Source: a virus. Taken from it: 38,528 nucleotides of DNA. The translations under genes and the position numbers were made by a program. The notes below the pieces were generated by a model. The model was not told where the DNA came from. It saw only the letters and a list, made by a program, of their open reading frames with translations, and searched no databases. Shown here piece after piece: positions 6,023-15,186 of the stretch (position 1 is its first letter; the number at the start of each line of letters is the position of its first letter). The stretch spans positions 1-38,528 of IMG/VR virus record IMGVR_UViG_3300039412_000446. The stretch is one strand, 5' to 3'.

Positions 6023-7351
6023 ATGGCGTCTAACAATATTTTTAAGCAAGAAGATCGCTCAAGGTTTTTAGCAGAGGGTGCGAATCAGCGCAAGACAAAA
6101 CAAGAGTCTGACATTGTTGGCATCATGGATGTTATTGCCAGGAAAAACGCTCTTACGGATTTCAAGGTCGTAAGTTCGGACGAGCAGAAGGACGGATACT
6201 CATTCAAGGTCTCGTTTAAAAACTTTTTCAAGAAAACAACTCACAACGGCAATGTGGTTGTGAAATTTTCTGAAGACCAAGACAAGATCAAAAAAGAACT
6301 CGAAGACCAGATCAAAGCCATCCCCGCAGAACCCGAAGCCCCGATGCCAGCACGTGCAACGTTCGATGCCAAAGAGGTTAAATTTTTCAAGCAGGGCGAA
6401 GTGATCTATGTGCGCAACGCCCACATCGGGGATATCTGCTCTTTTGCCGCCGCTGATTTCAACGAAAAAAACAAAGACCTGATCCTTCAGCAGATCGCAA
6501 AAATCATGGACAACTTGAGTGACACTTGGAACATGACGTTTACATACCAAGTTCCAGACCTGACCAAGATCGAAGTGATCGGCGAGCAAAAAGTTGAAGA
6601 GCCCGCCGTTCCGAAAGAAAAATACGAAACTTATCTCAAGGATGAAAAAGTCGAAACATCCGCCGCTGATAAAGAATTCATGGATGCGAGACTTGCAAAA
6701 CTTTCCGACAAACAAAGGGCTGTTGTGACCAAACAAGTCACAGCCCTCCAAACTTTTGTGGAGAATCACATGATGGAGTTTTTGAAGAAAATTTCAACCA
6801 TCGAAGGCGCAACCCTTCTCCCCACAACCGTATCGCCAAAATTCGATATCAACTCGAACGGATCGATCACGGGAACATTTTATGTGAAGTCCAAACTCAT
6901 GCATGGCAATGACTACAAGATCCACATTTTCCCCATCCAAGTGAAAGAGAATAAAGTTTCTCTTCCATCGACAGCGGACGTGGTTGATGCGATCAAGAAA
7001 GTCAAGGGCATGCTGGAGTTGTCGGACGAAACAATCAGCGCCAGCGTAAAAAACCTCGTGGCATCTATTGGCTCCACGGACACAATTGTGAAGCAAGCGT
7101 CCGTGTCAACTGAGGCCCAGGCGCAAATTTCTACCGCCGATACAAACGGCTACGGATGCATGGTTCAGGTCAACAAAACAGATCTTCCAGAAAGCCTGAA
7201 AGTTGGAGATATTGTTTACGTTGACAACATCAAATACAAAGTCACAAGCGGTGATGATGGCAAGCTTTCCGAAAGGGGCGAGGGTGTTTATTGGACGCTG
7301 GTGATGGAGAAAGATTCCGACAAAGAACCTGTGTCAACCCCCACACGGTAA
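6023..7351 (+). CDS. Unrecognised phage protein, 442 aa
   Basis: The ATG at 6023 (MASNNIFKQEDRSRF) follows AAGGGGG by five bases and is preferred over an ATA-region start upstream at 5990. The protein is soluble, with no signal peptide or membrane segment. It appears to hold two alpha/beta regions (about 35-190 and 230-350) separated by a Pro/Glu/Lys-rich linker, and a C-terminal region with a GDIVYVDNIKYKV segment resembling small beta-barrel or hydrolase-exit folds. It shares acidic, Lys-rich character with the next two genes. The position upstream of the terminase suggests a virion or packaging-associated protein; no family is recognised. Confidence 0.7.
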   Translation: MASNNIFKQEDRSRFLAEGANQRKTKQESDIVGIMDVIARKNALTDFKVVSSDEQKDGYSFKVSFKNFFKKTTHNGNVVVKFSEDQDKIKKELEDQIKAIPAEPEAPMPARATFDAKEVKFFKQGEVIYVRNAHIGDICSFAAADFNEKNKDLILQQIAKIMDNLSDTWNMTFTYQVPDLTKIEVIGEQKVEEPAVPKEKYETYLKDEKVETSAADKEFMDARLAKLSDKQRAVVTKQVTALQTFVENHMMEFLKKISTIEGATLLPTTVSPKFDINSNGSITGTFYVKSKLMHGNDYKIHIFPIQVKENKVSLPSTADVVDAIKKVKGMLELSDETISASVKNLVASIGSTDTIVKQASVSTEAQAQISTADTNGYGCMVQVNKTDLPESLKVGDIVYVDNIKYKVTSGDDGKLSERGEGVYWTLVMEKDSDKEPVSTPTR

Positions 7352-7380
7352 GCAAACTTTAGAACAGAGAGGTTTGCATC

Positions 7381-8148
7381 GTGAGAAAAAATATTTGGGC
7401 TGCATTGGCTCAGGAGACCGAAAAACAAGACCAGCAAAAAACATTCAACATCATTGACGATAAGGCCCTTGGTGACAATGTTCGCTCCGTTACTCTCTAC
7501 TTCTCCGCTCAAGACGAAAAGACGGAAGATAATGTCGCTGGGAAATTTGATGTAGGAATTTTCTGGACTGAAGCCGATAAGCCCGAATACGCCGCTTCTT
7601 TCGCAAGTTCTGAAAAAGCCAAAGAAAAATTCGATTCACTCAACGAACAATTAAAAGAGCTTGAGGGGCTTGCTTCCAAAAAAGATCCTTCGGCGCAGGA
7701 AAAAACAAAAGACTTTTTCGAGAAGATAAAATCCACCGAGGCTCACCCCCCAACCGAACCAAGCACGGAACCCATTACCAGGACGCAGGCCGACCAGAAT
7801 GGCTGGACGCTTCGTTTTATAAGCGGCAAAAAAAGTTTTATCGTAGTTAGCGATGGAACGCTCCAATATATTGTTCCACCAGAATATCTGAAACTTTTTG
7901 GATCAGATCAAGCCGAGAACAATGCGACCCTAGATAGTTACAATGAACAGGCTAGGGGGTTTAATATTAAAAGTATTGACGGGCGTGAATCAATGATTAA
8001 TGACGAAGAAAATATCGTCAAGCTGGCCAAAGTGTTTGGTTGGGACGGTGCGGATTTGGAGAGTGCCATAGCGTATTTACAACTTCATCTAGGCGAGGGC
8101 TTTGATGACCAAGGATACTTCGCAACGCTCCCTAAAGCCGATCAGTGA
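7381..8148 (+). CDS. Unrecognised phage protein, 255 aa
   Basis: The start is GTG at 7381 with GAGAGG upstream. The product begins MRKNIWAALAQETEKQ. An N-terminal beta-rich region (VTLYFSAQDEKTEDNVAGKF) is followed by a Lys/Glu-rich helical stretch, a Pro-rich hinge near 120-130, and a second globular part (SGKKSFIVVSDGTLQYIVPP). No catalytic motif or membrane segment is visible. The last 44 bases overlap the start of the 8105 gene, so translation is probably coupled. Function unknown. Confidence 0.7.
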   Translation: MRKNIWAALAQETEKQDQQKTFNIIDDKALGDNVRSVTLYFSAQDEKTEDNVAGKFDVGIFWTEADKPEYAASFASSEKAKEKFDSLNEQLKELEGLASKKDPSAQEKTKDFFEKIKSTEAHPPTEPSTEPITRTQADQNGWTLRFISGKKSFIVVSDGTLQYIVPPEYLKLFGSDQAENNATLDSYNEQARGFNIKSIDGRESMINDEENIVKLAKVFGWDGADLESAIAYLQLHLGEGFDDQGYFATLPKADQ

Positions 8149-8416
8149 GATATTGCCAGGCGTTATGGCTGCGGCTCAAAAAGCCAGGCGCAAATGCAAT
8201 AAGGTGACTAAATATAAACTGGCCAGTCACGGTTGCAGCATTATAAAGCCAGAGCTTCTTTCGATGAGAAACAAGGCTTCGGAAATTTTGGTGATCGACA
8301 TGGACGGCGCAAAGAAAAAGTTTCCAATGGATGACGATTCTCTTGTATTGGAGAGAATAGAAAAGTCACTCCAAAACATAAGAACCGACATCACTATTTT
8401 TTTGGGGGACAATTAA
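8105..8416 (+). CDS. Small basic protein, unknown function
   Basis: The product has 103 residues. The ATG at 8105 follows GAGGG by five bases, and the gene overlaps the end of the previous one by 44 bases. The N-terminal half is basic (QKARRKCNKVTKYKLASHG), the C-terminal half acidic with a predicted helix (LVLERIEKSLQNIRTDI). It ends one base before the next start codon, whose ribosome site lies inside its last codons. A nucleic-acid or adaptor role is possible but unsupported. Confidence 0.65.
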   Translation: MTKDTSQRSLKPISEILPGVMAAAQKARRKCNKVTKYKLASHGCSIIKPELLSMRNKASEILVIDMDGAKKKFPMDDDSLVLERIEKSLQNIRTDITIFLGDN

Positions 8417-10405
8417 ATGTCAAGAAAATATTCAGAGCTTACGCCAGAAGAAATTGAAAAGATCAACGATATTGTTTGGGAAGATATGGAGCATTGGAAA
8501 ACAGAATATCGTCCGCAGGAAACTGCAAAGACGGTTGAAGAGCAGTTCAATCTGACATATGACGAGGCGCTCGTGGCTGTTCAAGACTCACAACAGATGC
8601 TTGCTGACGCAGAGGATAGCGAGCGGGAAAAACGCAAGACTGTTACTCAGGGCAAAAAGATTAAAGCCGCCGCAAGCGATATCAACGTAACCATGCGGGA
8701 GGAAAGCCTTCTCGAATATTATTTGGATGCCGAGGACATCAAAGAAGCAGCAATGCCCATAGTGATGGATGAAAAATTGGATCAAAAAACAAAGATTGGC
8801 AGAATAGACAACATACTTCACGATCTGGCGAACCAATACGAGCAGGAGAAAAAATTTTCCATCAAAACTGGAAAGGGCCTAGAATATCATTCTCGTTCTG
8901 ATATGCCCAAGGATGTTCTTGAAAAACTTGAAATAGAGGCGCAGGAAGAAAAAGATGAGGCCGCTGCGCTGGCGCAAGAAGAGAAGCAAATGGAAGCAAA
9001 ACAACATGTTGTGATGGAGGGGGCAATGGGAAGAACTGCCAAGGTCGCTTCGTGGATTTTAAGTCTTGTGAAGGGTAATGCTCCAAAAGTTGAAAAGAAA
9101 GCCGAGCAGATTGATCCGCTTAAAAGGGACGAGATGTATGCTGGTGAGCCTCAGTTGCCAAAGCAAAAAGCTTTAGATGATCTTCCGACCCTTTCGGACG
9201 GAACCCTCTCCGCCATTACTGGGACTAACGATTATAATTTTATAGATAAATTTCGTTCGGCGTGGATTAATTGGGTTGCCAATCAGGATGCGATCTTCGA
9301 GACATGGCAAGACTCTTTTAAGGCCATGATGGAAGATTACGGGGTGGCTGTTGATGAAAAGGGAAAAGCTATAGATCCCATCGACTTGAGAAAAAAAATA
9401 TTTGGATCTCTGGAAACAGAAACAACATTCGAACAAAAGGGGGAGGATACAATGTTTATCGATTTTAAAGATAGGGTTCAGTCGAATGCGAAAGGAGAAT
9501 TTCTTGCGGGGGCCGTTAAAGTCCCGCATTGTGTCCACACCGCTTTTGGCGATGGAGTTCTCATGGCATTCAACGGATTCTTAAGCGATGTGCAAATTGG
9601 TGGAAAGAAAAAAATTATAGAGAGCGAAGATATTTACGGCCTCACTCTCATGGCTGCTCCGCCCAAGAAACCAACTCCCCCACCTGCGGAAGGCGGATCC
9701 CCATTAGAGCCTGAGCATTTCCAGGTTGGTGTTGACCCAGAAAAATCCACACCAGAAAGGCCACGGTTTGTTATGCAGCCCCGTGAAAATGCTCCCGCTG
9801 CATTAAAAGAGTCCAATACAAAAGCTCTTCGTGCTCTCAGTCAACTCAGGGAAGAAGTGAAGGAATTGAGGGATGAAATTGAAATTAAAGAAAAAGAACA
9901 GGGCGTAAGACAGGAGCCCTATATCAACCTCGCAAAGCAATTGGTTGATGAATTTGTGACAAAGTTTCAGCCATGGACTATTGACGTGCAAACCATGGAA
10001 GGTGACGTTATGGGCAAGATTATGCGTGATGTTAGGGAAGTCGTCACCAAAGAAGACGTTGCCTCTAGCTGGGAAAAGTCCGTGGAGAAAATACTTGGGA
10101 TCATGGAAAAATTGATCACCAAATATGATACAGTCGCTGGCTTTGTCGAGGCTCTCACGGCAGAAATTAAATCCCTGAAGCCGAAGATCAAAACAGAAAA
10201 ACGTGTCGGTGAGCCATATTACAAGTCGGAGCCAACCAAAGAGGAAAGGCGTGAAGCATCACTGCACAGGATTGCCCTGTTCGATAGCCTTATCAACTCC
10301 ATCAAGGGTCTGTGGAAAAAGTTCTTCAAGATCGATGACGAGATGGCGGAGATACACGAGCTTCAAGAAGAGCTTATTCAAGAGGGACAGAATTTGCCTG
10401 CATGA
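8417..10405 (+). CDS. Large coiled-coil protein, unknown function
   Basis: The 662-residue product starts at ATG 8417 behind GGGGGAC. It is highly charged and largely helical. It has a Glu/Lys/Ala-rich region at about 150-200, a short globular region around residues 270-370 (containing FIDKFRSAWINWVANQDAIF), a Pro-rich break near 415-425 (PPKKPTPPPAEGG), a clear coiled coil around 470-500 (LREEVKELRDEIEIKEKEQ), and a helical C-terminus. No enzyme motif, signal peptide or clear membrane segment is found. The gene follows directly on the 8105 gene and overlaps the next gene by ATGA. It could be an internal virion or scaffold-like protein; this is inference from position and composition. Confidence 0.7.
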   Translation: MSRKYSELTPEEIEKINDIVWEDMEHWKTEYRPQETAKTVEEQFNLTYDEALVAVQDSQQMLADAEDSEREKRKTVTQGKKIKAAASDINVTMREESLLEYYLDAEDIKEAAMPIVMDEKLDQKTKIGRIDNILHDLANQYEQEKKFSIKTGKGLEYHSRSDMPKDVLEKLEIEAQEEKDEAAALAQEEKQMEAKQHVVMEGAMGRTAKVASWILSLVKGNAPKVEKKAEQIDPLKRDEMYAGEPQLPKQKALDDLPTLSDGTLSAITGTNDYNFIDKFRSAWINWVANQDAIFETWQDSFKAMMEDYGVAVDEKGKAIDPIDLRKKIFGSLETETTFEQKGEDTMFIDFKDRVQSNAKGEFLAGAVKVPHCVHTAFGDGVLMAFNGFLSDVQIGGKKKIIESEDIYGLTLMAAPPKKPTPPPAEGGSPLEPEHFQVGVDPEKSTPERPRFVMQPRENAPAALKESNTKALRALSQLREEVKELRDEIEIKEKEQGVRQEPYINLAKQLVDEFVTKFQPWTIDVQTMEGDVMGKIMRDVREVVTKEDVASSWEKSVEKILGIMEKLITKYDTVAGFVEALTAEIKSLKPKIKTEKRVGEPYYKSEPTKEERREASLHRIALFDSLINSIKGLWKKFFKIDDEMAEIHELQEELIQEGQNLPA

Positions 10406-10728
10406 CGTATTGCGTAGAGCAATATATCAGCAGTAAGCACATTGACAGGTTGAAGGCCATAGATAAATTCAGACTTCGGCTTGCCGCTACCGTAAAAGAA
10501 AAAGATGTCCTGAGAACTATGGCTCTCAGGCCGAAAGATCATTGGGTGGTTAAAGGCGAAGTATTTTGTCGCATCGGTGATCTGAGAGTTCTTACAAATA
10601 TGATAGCCATTGAAGAGAATTCTTTTGCAAAGAGAATATTGATGTGGCGAATCAGGGATCTAGTCAAGCGCAGAAAAGAGGGTTCAAGTGATAACGGAAA
10701 AAGCAATGGAGAGCGTTCATCAGAGTAG
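10402..10728 (+). CDS. Small phage protein, paralogue of the next gene
   Basis: A 108-residue protein. Its ATG overlaps the upstream stop as ATGA (translational coupling). The segment GDLRVLTNMIAIEENSFAKR closely parallels SDVRFLTGMIAIESEPFAAG in the following gene, and both continue with a basic helix ending in RIRDLVKRR or RIKELTEKR. No known domain is recognised. Its C-terminus overlaps the next gene by 41 bases. Confidence 0.7.
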   Translation: MTYCVEQYISSKHIDRLKAIDKFRLRLAATVKEKDVLRTMALRPKDHWVVKGEVFCRIGDLRVLTNMIAIEENSFAKRILMWRIRDLVKRRKEGSSDNGKSNGERSSE

Positions 10729-11098
10729 GGTTCTTGGAAAATTAAAAGTTTTGCAAATGGATTTGTCCCAGGGAGAAACCCTCACCATTATAATCCGTGT
10801 TAAAGAAATGCCCGCCGCAGGTTCTAATTTTTATTTTCAGGGCATGGGTTCCGTTCCGCCATATACGAGCATGAGTCCACTATATAGAATGGAACGCATT
10901 GCCAGTGCGGAAGACGAAGGAGATATTAAAGAATTTTTACCAGTAGAAAATAACATGATCATAAGATGCGAAATGTATGCTGGATTGTCCGATGTGAGGT
11001 TTTTAACTGGAATGATTGCGATAGAAAGCGAACCTTTTGCCGCTGGAATTTTATTGAAAAGAATTAAAGAGCTTACAGAGAAGAGAAATAGGCAATGA
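10688..11098 (+). CDS. Small phage protein, paralogue of the previous gene
   Basis: A 136-residue protein from GTG 10688, with AGAGGG five bases upstream; an internal ATG at 10706 is the alternative. The C-terminal half is related to the 10402 product (DVRFLTGMIAIE and the terminal RIKELTEKR helix), while the N-terminal half is different and contains an insertion with SNFYFQGMGSVPPY. It ends in an ATGA overlap with the terminase gene. Small terminase subunits often sit here, but no DNA-binding helix-turn-helix is seen, so that assignment is not made. Confidence 0.7.
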   Translation: MITEKAMESVHQSRVLGKLKVLQMDLSQGETLTIIIRVKEMPAAGSNFYFQGMGSVPPYTSMSPLYRMERIASAEDEGDIKEFLPVENNMIIRCEMYAGLSDVRFLTGMIAIESEPFAAGILLKRIKELTEKRNRQ

Positions 11099-12711
11099 AT
11101 GCCACAAAATCAAAGCCATCATTTCTAAAGACATATCTTCCCCAGAACCCACATGTTGTCAGCACTCTCACTCAAGCGTCTGAATGGATCTATGAAAATT
11201 TGGGTATCGATCTTTATGACAACCAGATTGATGTCGCTGACGCTGTTGTGGACTTCGGGAAGTCTGATGTTATTATTATTGGCTCTCGTGGCGGAGGAAA
11301 GACTATGGCGGTTGGGTGCGCCATCGTAAAGCTTTGCATAGATACTCCGAATTTTAGAATTGGTGTCTTTGCTCCAAAGTGGAATCAGGCCACCAGGGTT
11401 ATAAAGGAAATTGATCCATATCTCAAGTCGGACAAATGCAAAATAAGAGATCTTATTGACTGGAAGGCTACAGTCAAAACAAGATTGCAATTTAAAAATG
11501 GTTCTTTTATACAGTGCATTTCCGCCAATGAGCTGGCGAATATCGAAGGCGAACATTTCCACGTCATAGTTGTGGACGAAGCGCACCTCGTTCCATCTAT
11601 CAGTATGAGTCAGAAAATTTCTCCAATGCTTGGATCCTTCAGCATCGCCAAGACAATAAAAATTGGCGTAGCGATGTATGATAATCATTTTAAGAAAAGT
11701 TTTCTTTCTCCGAGCTATTATAAGGTTATTAAGCCATGGACAGAGTGTCCCATACTTTTAAATTCTGGGAGTATTTTTATAGACGGTCTTGAGTATCCCA
11801 AGAAAGCATTGGGTCTCATGCCGCTATCTCTAAAGCAAAAATTGTTTCCTCTGCACCCAGAACTTTTCATGGAGGGTGGTGGAGACATGGATGAGTCAGA
11901 TTTCTTGACGCAATATATGGTTAAGTGGACTGACGACTCCAGGAATGGACTGAGTGATGACGAACAAGTTAAACTCAAGGGCGAGCATCTTCCTGAAGCG
12001 CAGGGTTATGGAAACGAGCTTTATGTTTTTGGATTGGACTTTGCCCAGGGTAGCGTCACGGGAGACGATGAGAGATTGGACTATACTGCTTTGGCAATAT
12101 GGAAAGTTGTTGAGGGGGGAATTAAGCAGAAAGTTTACGCTCGGAGCTGGAGGGGCGATAATCCGCTTGCAATCATTTCTGAGATCATTAATATCGTGAA
12201 ACCAATTGGGGGATTGTTTCCATGCAAGGTTGGCATGGTGGATTATTCTGGCGTTGGAAATGTAGCCATTAGCGCATTTAAACAAGAGGGCATTCAGGCC
12301 ACTGGCGTCATGTTTGCTCAGACGGAAAAAAATTCTGGGAAGAATTACAAGAACGCCATGTGGGACAATTTTAAATTTGAACTGGCAAACGACAGGGTTA
12401 AATATCCCTCTGAGGTTGGCATGAGCATGAACAGGTGTATGCAGGATGCGTATATGGAATGGTGTCAGATAGAAAAAAGGGAGCGGGCGGGCATAAACAA
12501 GATCATACAGTCCCCCGAAGGCTTCCACGATGATCATGCTTGCGCCGATTTGCTGGCCGTATTTATTGCGAATAGGGCAGATGTTCTTACCATGAATAGA
12601 AGCACCGCAGCGGTTTTGAGGCCAGATAGCTTAATGAAAATGCCGTCCCTATTCCCGCAGCAAGGCTCCGCAAATATGGGCCAACTCTTTTTGGGGGTTA
12701 TAAATAGATAA
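11095..12711 (+). CDS. terL: Terminase large subunit (ATPase and nuclease)
   Basis: The 538-residue packaging motor docks on the portal, translocates DNA into the procapsid and cuts the concatemer. The Walker A motif is GSRGGGKT (63-70) and Walker B with catalytic Glu is VIVVDEAH (157-164). The RNase H-like nuclease domain has acidic residues in GLDFAQG (Asp 315), VDYSG (Asp 383) and HDDHACAD (about 478-485). Length is usual for the family. The ATG overlaps the preceding stop as ATGA, and the stop overlaps the next start as TAATG. Clear assignment; the terminase subtype, and so the packaging mode, cannot be read directly. Confidence 0.95.
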   Translation: MNATKSKPSFLKTYLPQNPHVVSTLTQASEWIYENLGIDLYDNQIDVADAVVDFGKSDVIIIGSRGGGKTMAVGCAIVKLCIDTPNFRIGVFAPKWNQATRVIKEIDPYLKSDKCKIRDLIDWKATVKTRLQFKNGSFIQCISANELANIEGEHFHVIVVDEAHLVPSISMSQKISPMLGSFSIAKTIKIGVAMYDNHFKKSFLSPSYYKVIKPWTECPILLNSGSIFIDGLEYPKKALGLMPLSLKQKLFPLHPELFMEGGGDMDESDFLTQYMVKWTDDSRNGLSDDEQVKLKGEHLPEAQGYGNELYVFGLDFAQGSVTGDDERLDYTALAIWKVVEGGIKQKVYARSWRGDNPLAIISEIINIVKPIGGLFPCKVGMVDYSGVGNVAISAFKQEGIQATGVMFAQTEKNSGKNYKNAMWDNFKFELANDRVKYPSEVGMSMNRCMQDAYMEWCQIEKRERAGINKIIQSPEGFHDDHACADLLAVFIANRADVLTMNRSTAAVLRPDSLMKMPSLFPQQGSANMGQLFLGVINR

Positions 12712-13055
12712 TGCCTATCATAGATGACGCAAATAAGCTAAAATACTTAGTGGAAGATGCCCAGGGGGTCTTGGTGGATATTTTTGATGGCATATATTCA
12801 ATTACCCAGGCCAATTCCATTATAGAAGAAAAATTGGTTGCATTGCAGGAAATTGAGGGCCAGCTCGATCTGCTGGCAACGTCAATGGGCGATGAGCACA
12901 AGTTTGATGTCGAGGAACTAAAAAAGGCGTACACGGACATAGGTTCCGCAATTGGAAAAATAAATAGCTATCTTGTTCAGATTAGGCGCTCCGAGGAGTA
13001 TCAAAGAGAATATTACGGGGAAGAAAAAGCGAAGGTTGAAAAGGGGGCTAAATGA
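12711..13055 (+). CDS. Small coiled-coil protein between terminase and portal
   Basis: A 114-residue, mainly helical, acidic protein (IIEEKLVALQEIEGQLDLL, then KINSYLVQIRRSEEYQREYY). It overlaps the terminase stop at its ATG and the portal start at its stop (ATGA), so it is embedded in the packaging cassette. No known domain. A packaging accessory or portal-associated role is suggested only by position. Confidence 0.7.
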   Translation: MPIIDDANKLKYLVEDAQGVLVDIFDGIYSITQANSIIEEKLVALQEIEGQLDLLATSMGDEHKFDVEELKKAYTDIGSAIGKINSYLVQIRRSEEYQREYYGEEKAKVEKGAK

Positions 13056-14794
13056 TTCTGCTGGATGCCAACGGTAATCCACTTCCAGAAAATTTAGGTT
13101 TGGCAAAAAACGGAATAAATGTTAACCCAACTTCTTTGGGCAAGTTCGGTATCGACATGGACGCTCTCGCCAAGAGCGCACAACAGTATTCAAACTCTGC
13201 GGGCAGTGCGGGTAATGGTGGGGCGAACGTTACTCAGACATCATCGTTCTGGTATAGTCCAGAATTAACTACAGAGTCTTGGCTGCTTCCAAAGAGCAGG
13301 CAGGAAATTCTTAAATGGTGCCGTATCTTTTTTAACCTTGAACCCTACATTCAATCCATTATCATGACGCATGCGCTGTATCCGTTTTCAAAATTCGACA
13401 TCATAACCCCAGACAAAACCATAACTCAATTCTACAGAGATGTTGCTTTCCAGCAAAAGCTTGACTTATACCAATTGCTCATCACCGCCTCGCTGTCATA
13501 TTGGAAATTTGGTGAGGCAATTTTCTTTATGACCATGGAGCAGGACGATAAAGAAGATCCAGTCAGCAAGAGGAAGTTGTGGAGATGGAAGCGTGCAGTT
13601 CTTCTTGAGCCAGAGCTAGTAGAGATCAAACAGGAATTCTTTGAGTCCGACCCCACGTTTGAAATGATACCAACGGATGACATGAAGAAGCTGGCAGTAT
13701 CAAACGATCCGCACGCTGCAGAAAGAAAAGAAAAAGTTCCGCCCATTATTCTTGACTCCATTAAGGCTGGCAAGAATATACCATTGTCTTCCGAATCTGT
13801 TAGTTATATTTTTAGGCAGACAGACCCATCGGCTAATAGGGGCACGCCCATTATTCAATGCTGCTTTAAGGCTCTCATTTATCAGGATAAAATTCGCTTG
13901 GCTCAAATGGCCATTGCTGATCGCTACCATTTCCCGATTGAGATGTGGACTCTCGGAGATCTAGCGCAAAATATTTTGCCAACACCAACTGACTTGACTA
14001 ATGCAAGAAATTTAATTAACGCAGCCTTGCAGAGCCCACCATTCTCGATAGTCGTTCCGCCCATTCTTAAATACGAAGCCCTGAGCGTAAGAGATAAACT
14101 CTTACCCGTGAAGGACGACTACGATTATCTTCAGGATCAAATTTTTGTTGGTCTCGGAGTGAATAGAACTTTGATGACTGGCGAGGGGCCATCGTTCTCA
14201 AACCTGAAGGCTATTTCACTTCAGAAGCTTATTATGATCTACAAGGCCATAAGAGATCAGTTTGAAAACTGGATGATCAATTATTTTTTCAGGCCACTCG
14301 CTGAGAAGAATGAATTTTATATTATGGAGAACGGAAGAAAGAAATTGGTTCTCCCGCAAATTTCCTGGTACAAGAGTTTGGATATCGAAGAACAGAATGA
14401 GGAGCGCAAGGATTACAAGGAGCTGCACGGTAAAGGCTACATCAGCACTGAGACCTTGTTCTCTAAATTCCCAACACTTGATTACAATGCCGAGCAAGTC
14501 AAGCTTGAAAGAGAAATTGGAACCATCTGGGATAAAGGCGACAGAAGGTTGCCACGGGATCTTAAGGATAAACAGCAGCAGCAAAAGCCTGGCGAGGAAG
14601 GCAAGCCACCAACGCCGCCCAAGCCAGGTGAGGGTGAAGAGTCAGAGGCTCCAGCGGGTGGAGGTGGGGCTCCAAAGCCACCAACACCGCCCGCAACAGC
14701 TCCTGGGACATCACCCACGACAGCGCCAACAGCTCCAGCGCCAGGCGCAACAGCACCACCAGCCACAGAAGTTCCTGCGGCGGTGGGTGTTTAG
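13052..14794 (+). CDS. Portal protein
   Basis: The 580-residue dodecameric connector forms the vertex through which DNA enters and leaves the head. Portal-type features are the SFWYSPELTTESWLLPKSR lead-in, helical crown and wing segments, and the stretch around 265-300 (SANRGTPIIQCCFKALIYQD, then KIRLAQMAIADRYHFPIEMW), typical of large myophage portals. LGVNRTLMTGEGPSFSNLKA near 370 fits the conserved clip/stem area. The last 75 residues are Pro/Ala/Gly-rich and probably disordered. It lies directly after the terminase and before the maturation protease, the standard order. The family call rests on both sequence character and context. Confidence 0.88.
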   Translation: MILLDANGNPLPENLGLAKNGINVNPTSLGKFGIDMDALAKSAQQYSNSAGSAGNGGANVTQTSSFWYSPELTTESWLLPKSRQEILKWCRIFFNLEPYIQSIIMTHALYPFSKFDIITPDKTITQFYRDVAFQQKLDLYQLLITASLSYWKFGEAIFFMTMEQDDKEDPVSKRKLWRWKRAVLLEPELVEIKQEFFESDPTFEMIPTDDMKKLAVSNDPHAAERKEKVPPIILDSIKAGKNIPLSSESVSYIFRQTDPSANRGTPIIQCCFKALIYQDKIRLAQMAIADRYHFPIEMWTLGDLAQNILPTPTDLTNARNLINAALQSPPFSIVVPPILKYEALSVRDKLLPVKDDYDYLQDQIFVGLGVNRTLMTGEGPSFSNLKAISLQKLIMIYKAIRDQFENWMINYFFRPLAEKNEFYIMENGRKKLVLPQISWYKSLDIEEQNEERKDYKELHGKGYISTETLFSKFPTLDYNAEQVKLEREIGTIWDKGDRRLPRDLKDKQQQQKPGEEGKPPTPPKPGEGEESEAPAGGGGAPKPPTPPATAPGTSPTTAPTAPAPGATAPPATEVPAAVGV

Positions 14795-14807
14795 GGGGTG
14801 ATATTAA

Positions 14808-14963
14808 GTGCCTATGTTGAAGAGGGGATCTCCAGAAAAGATACAAAGCGTCACAACGGGGACAGAAGACTTTGAAAAGAACTGGAAAAAGCTGAAAGGT
14901 AATAGCAGTCCCAATAAGAAAGGGGAAAAGGCTAGTGCCGATAGTAAAAAAGGGAACTCCTGA
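14808..14963 (+). CDS. 51-residue protein, truncated tandem paralogue of the Com-like gene
   Basis: It starts at GTG 14808 behind AGGGGGTGAT (or ATG 14814). The product begins MPMLKRGSPEKIQSV and continues EDFEKNWKKLKG, closely matching the next gene (MPIVKKGTPEKVQNV, EEFEKRWAALKT). After that homologous stretch it has only a Lys/Ser/Asn tail and lacks the zinc-finger half. It overlaps the next gene by 29 bases. Tandem duplication with loss of the 3' half of the first copy, or gain of a zinc finger by the second, explains the pair. Function unknown. Confidence 0.7.
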   Translation: MPMLKRGSPEKIQSVTTGTEDFEKNWKKLKGNSSPNKKGEKASADSKKGNS

Positions 14964-15186
14964 AAAGGTTCAGAATGTCATTGTGGCCAATGAGGAATTC
15001 GAAAAGCGCTGGGCTGCATTAAAAACGAAGCCAGTTCGGTGCGTAAAGTGTAGCAAGCTCATTGCTAAAAGTTCCCAGGGCCAAATTACCATACAGAAAA
15101 AGGGCCTGGCCGCCATCGTAGACGGCAGCGGTACGGCGGATATAGTTTGCTCCTATTGTGGCACGATAAATAAGTTTGCATTCTGA
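14935..15186 (+). CDS. Com-like zinc-finger protein
   Basis: An 83-residue protein from GTG 14935 with a purine-rich AAGGGG/AAAAGG ribosome site. The C-terminal half has CVKCSKLIAK followed by IVCSYCGTINKF, two CxxC pairs in the spacing and setting of the Com zinc-ribbon family (RC-x2-C-x-K-L-L ... C-P-x-C-x-x-x-N). In phage Mu, Com is a translational activator; in many phages the family role is untested. The N-terminal half is shared with the upstream 51-residue gene. A terminator follows at 15245. Confidence 0.78.
   Translation: MPIVKKGTPEKVQNVIVANEEFEKRWAALKTKPVRCVKCSKLIAKSSQGQITIQKKGLAAIVDGSGTADIVCSYCGTINKFAF

Noticed and set aside
8105-8416. Small terminase subunit candidate
   Set aside because: Too far from the terminase and no helix-turn-helix; only size and charge would support it.
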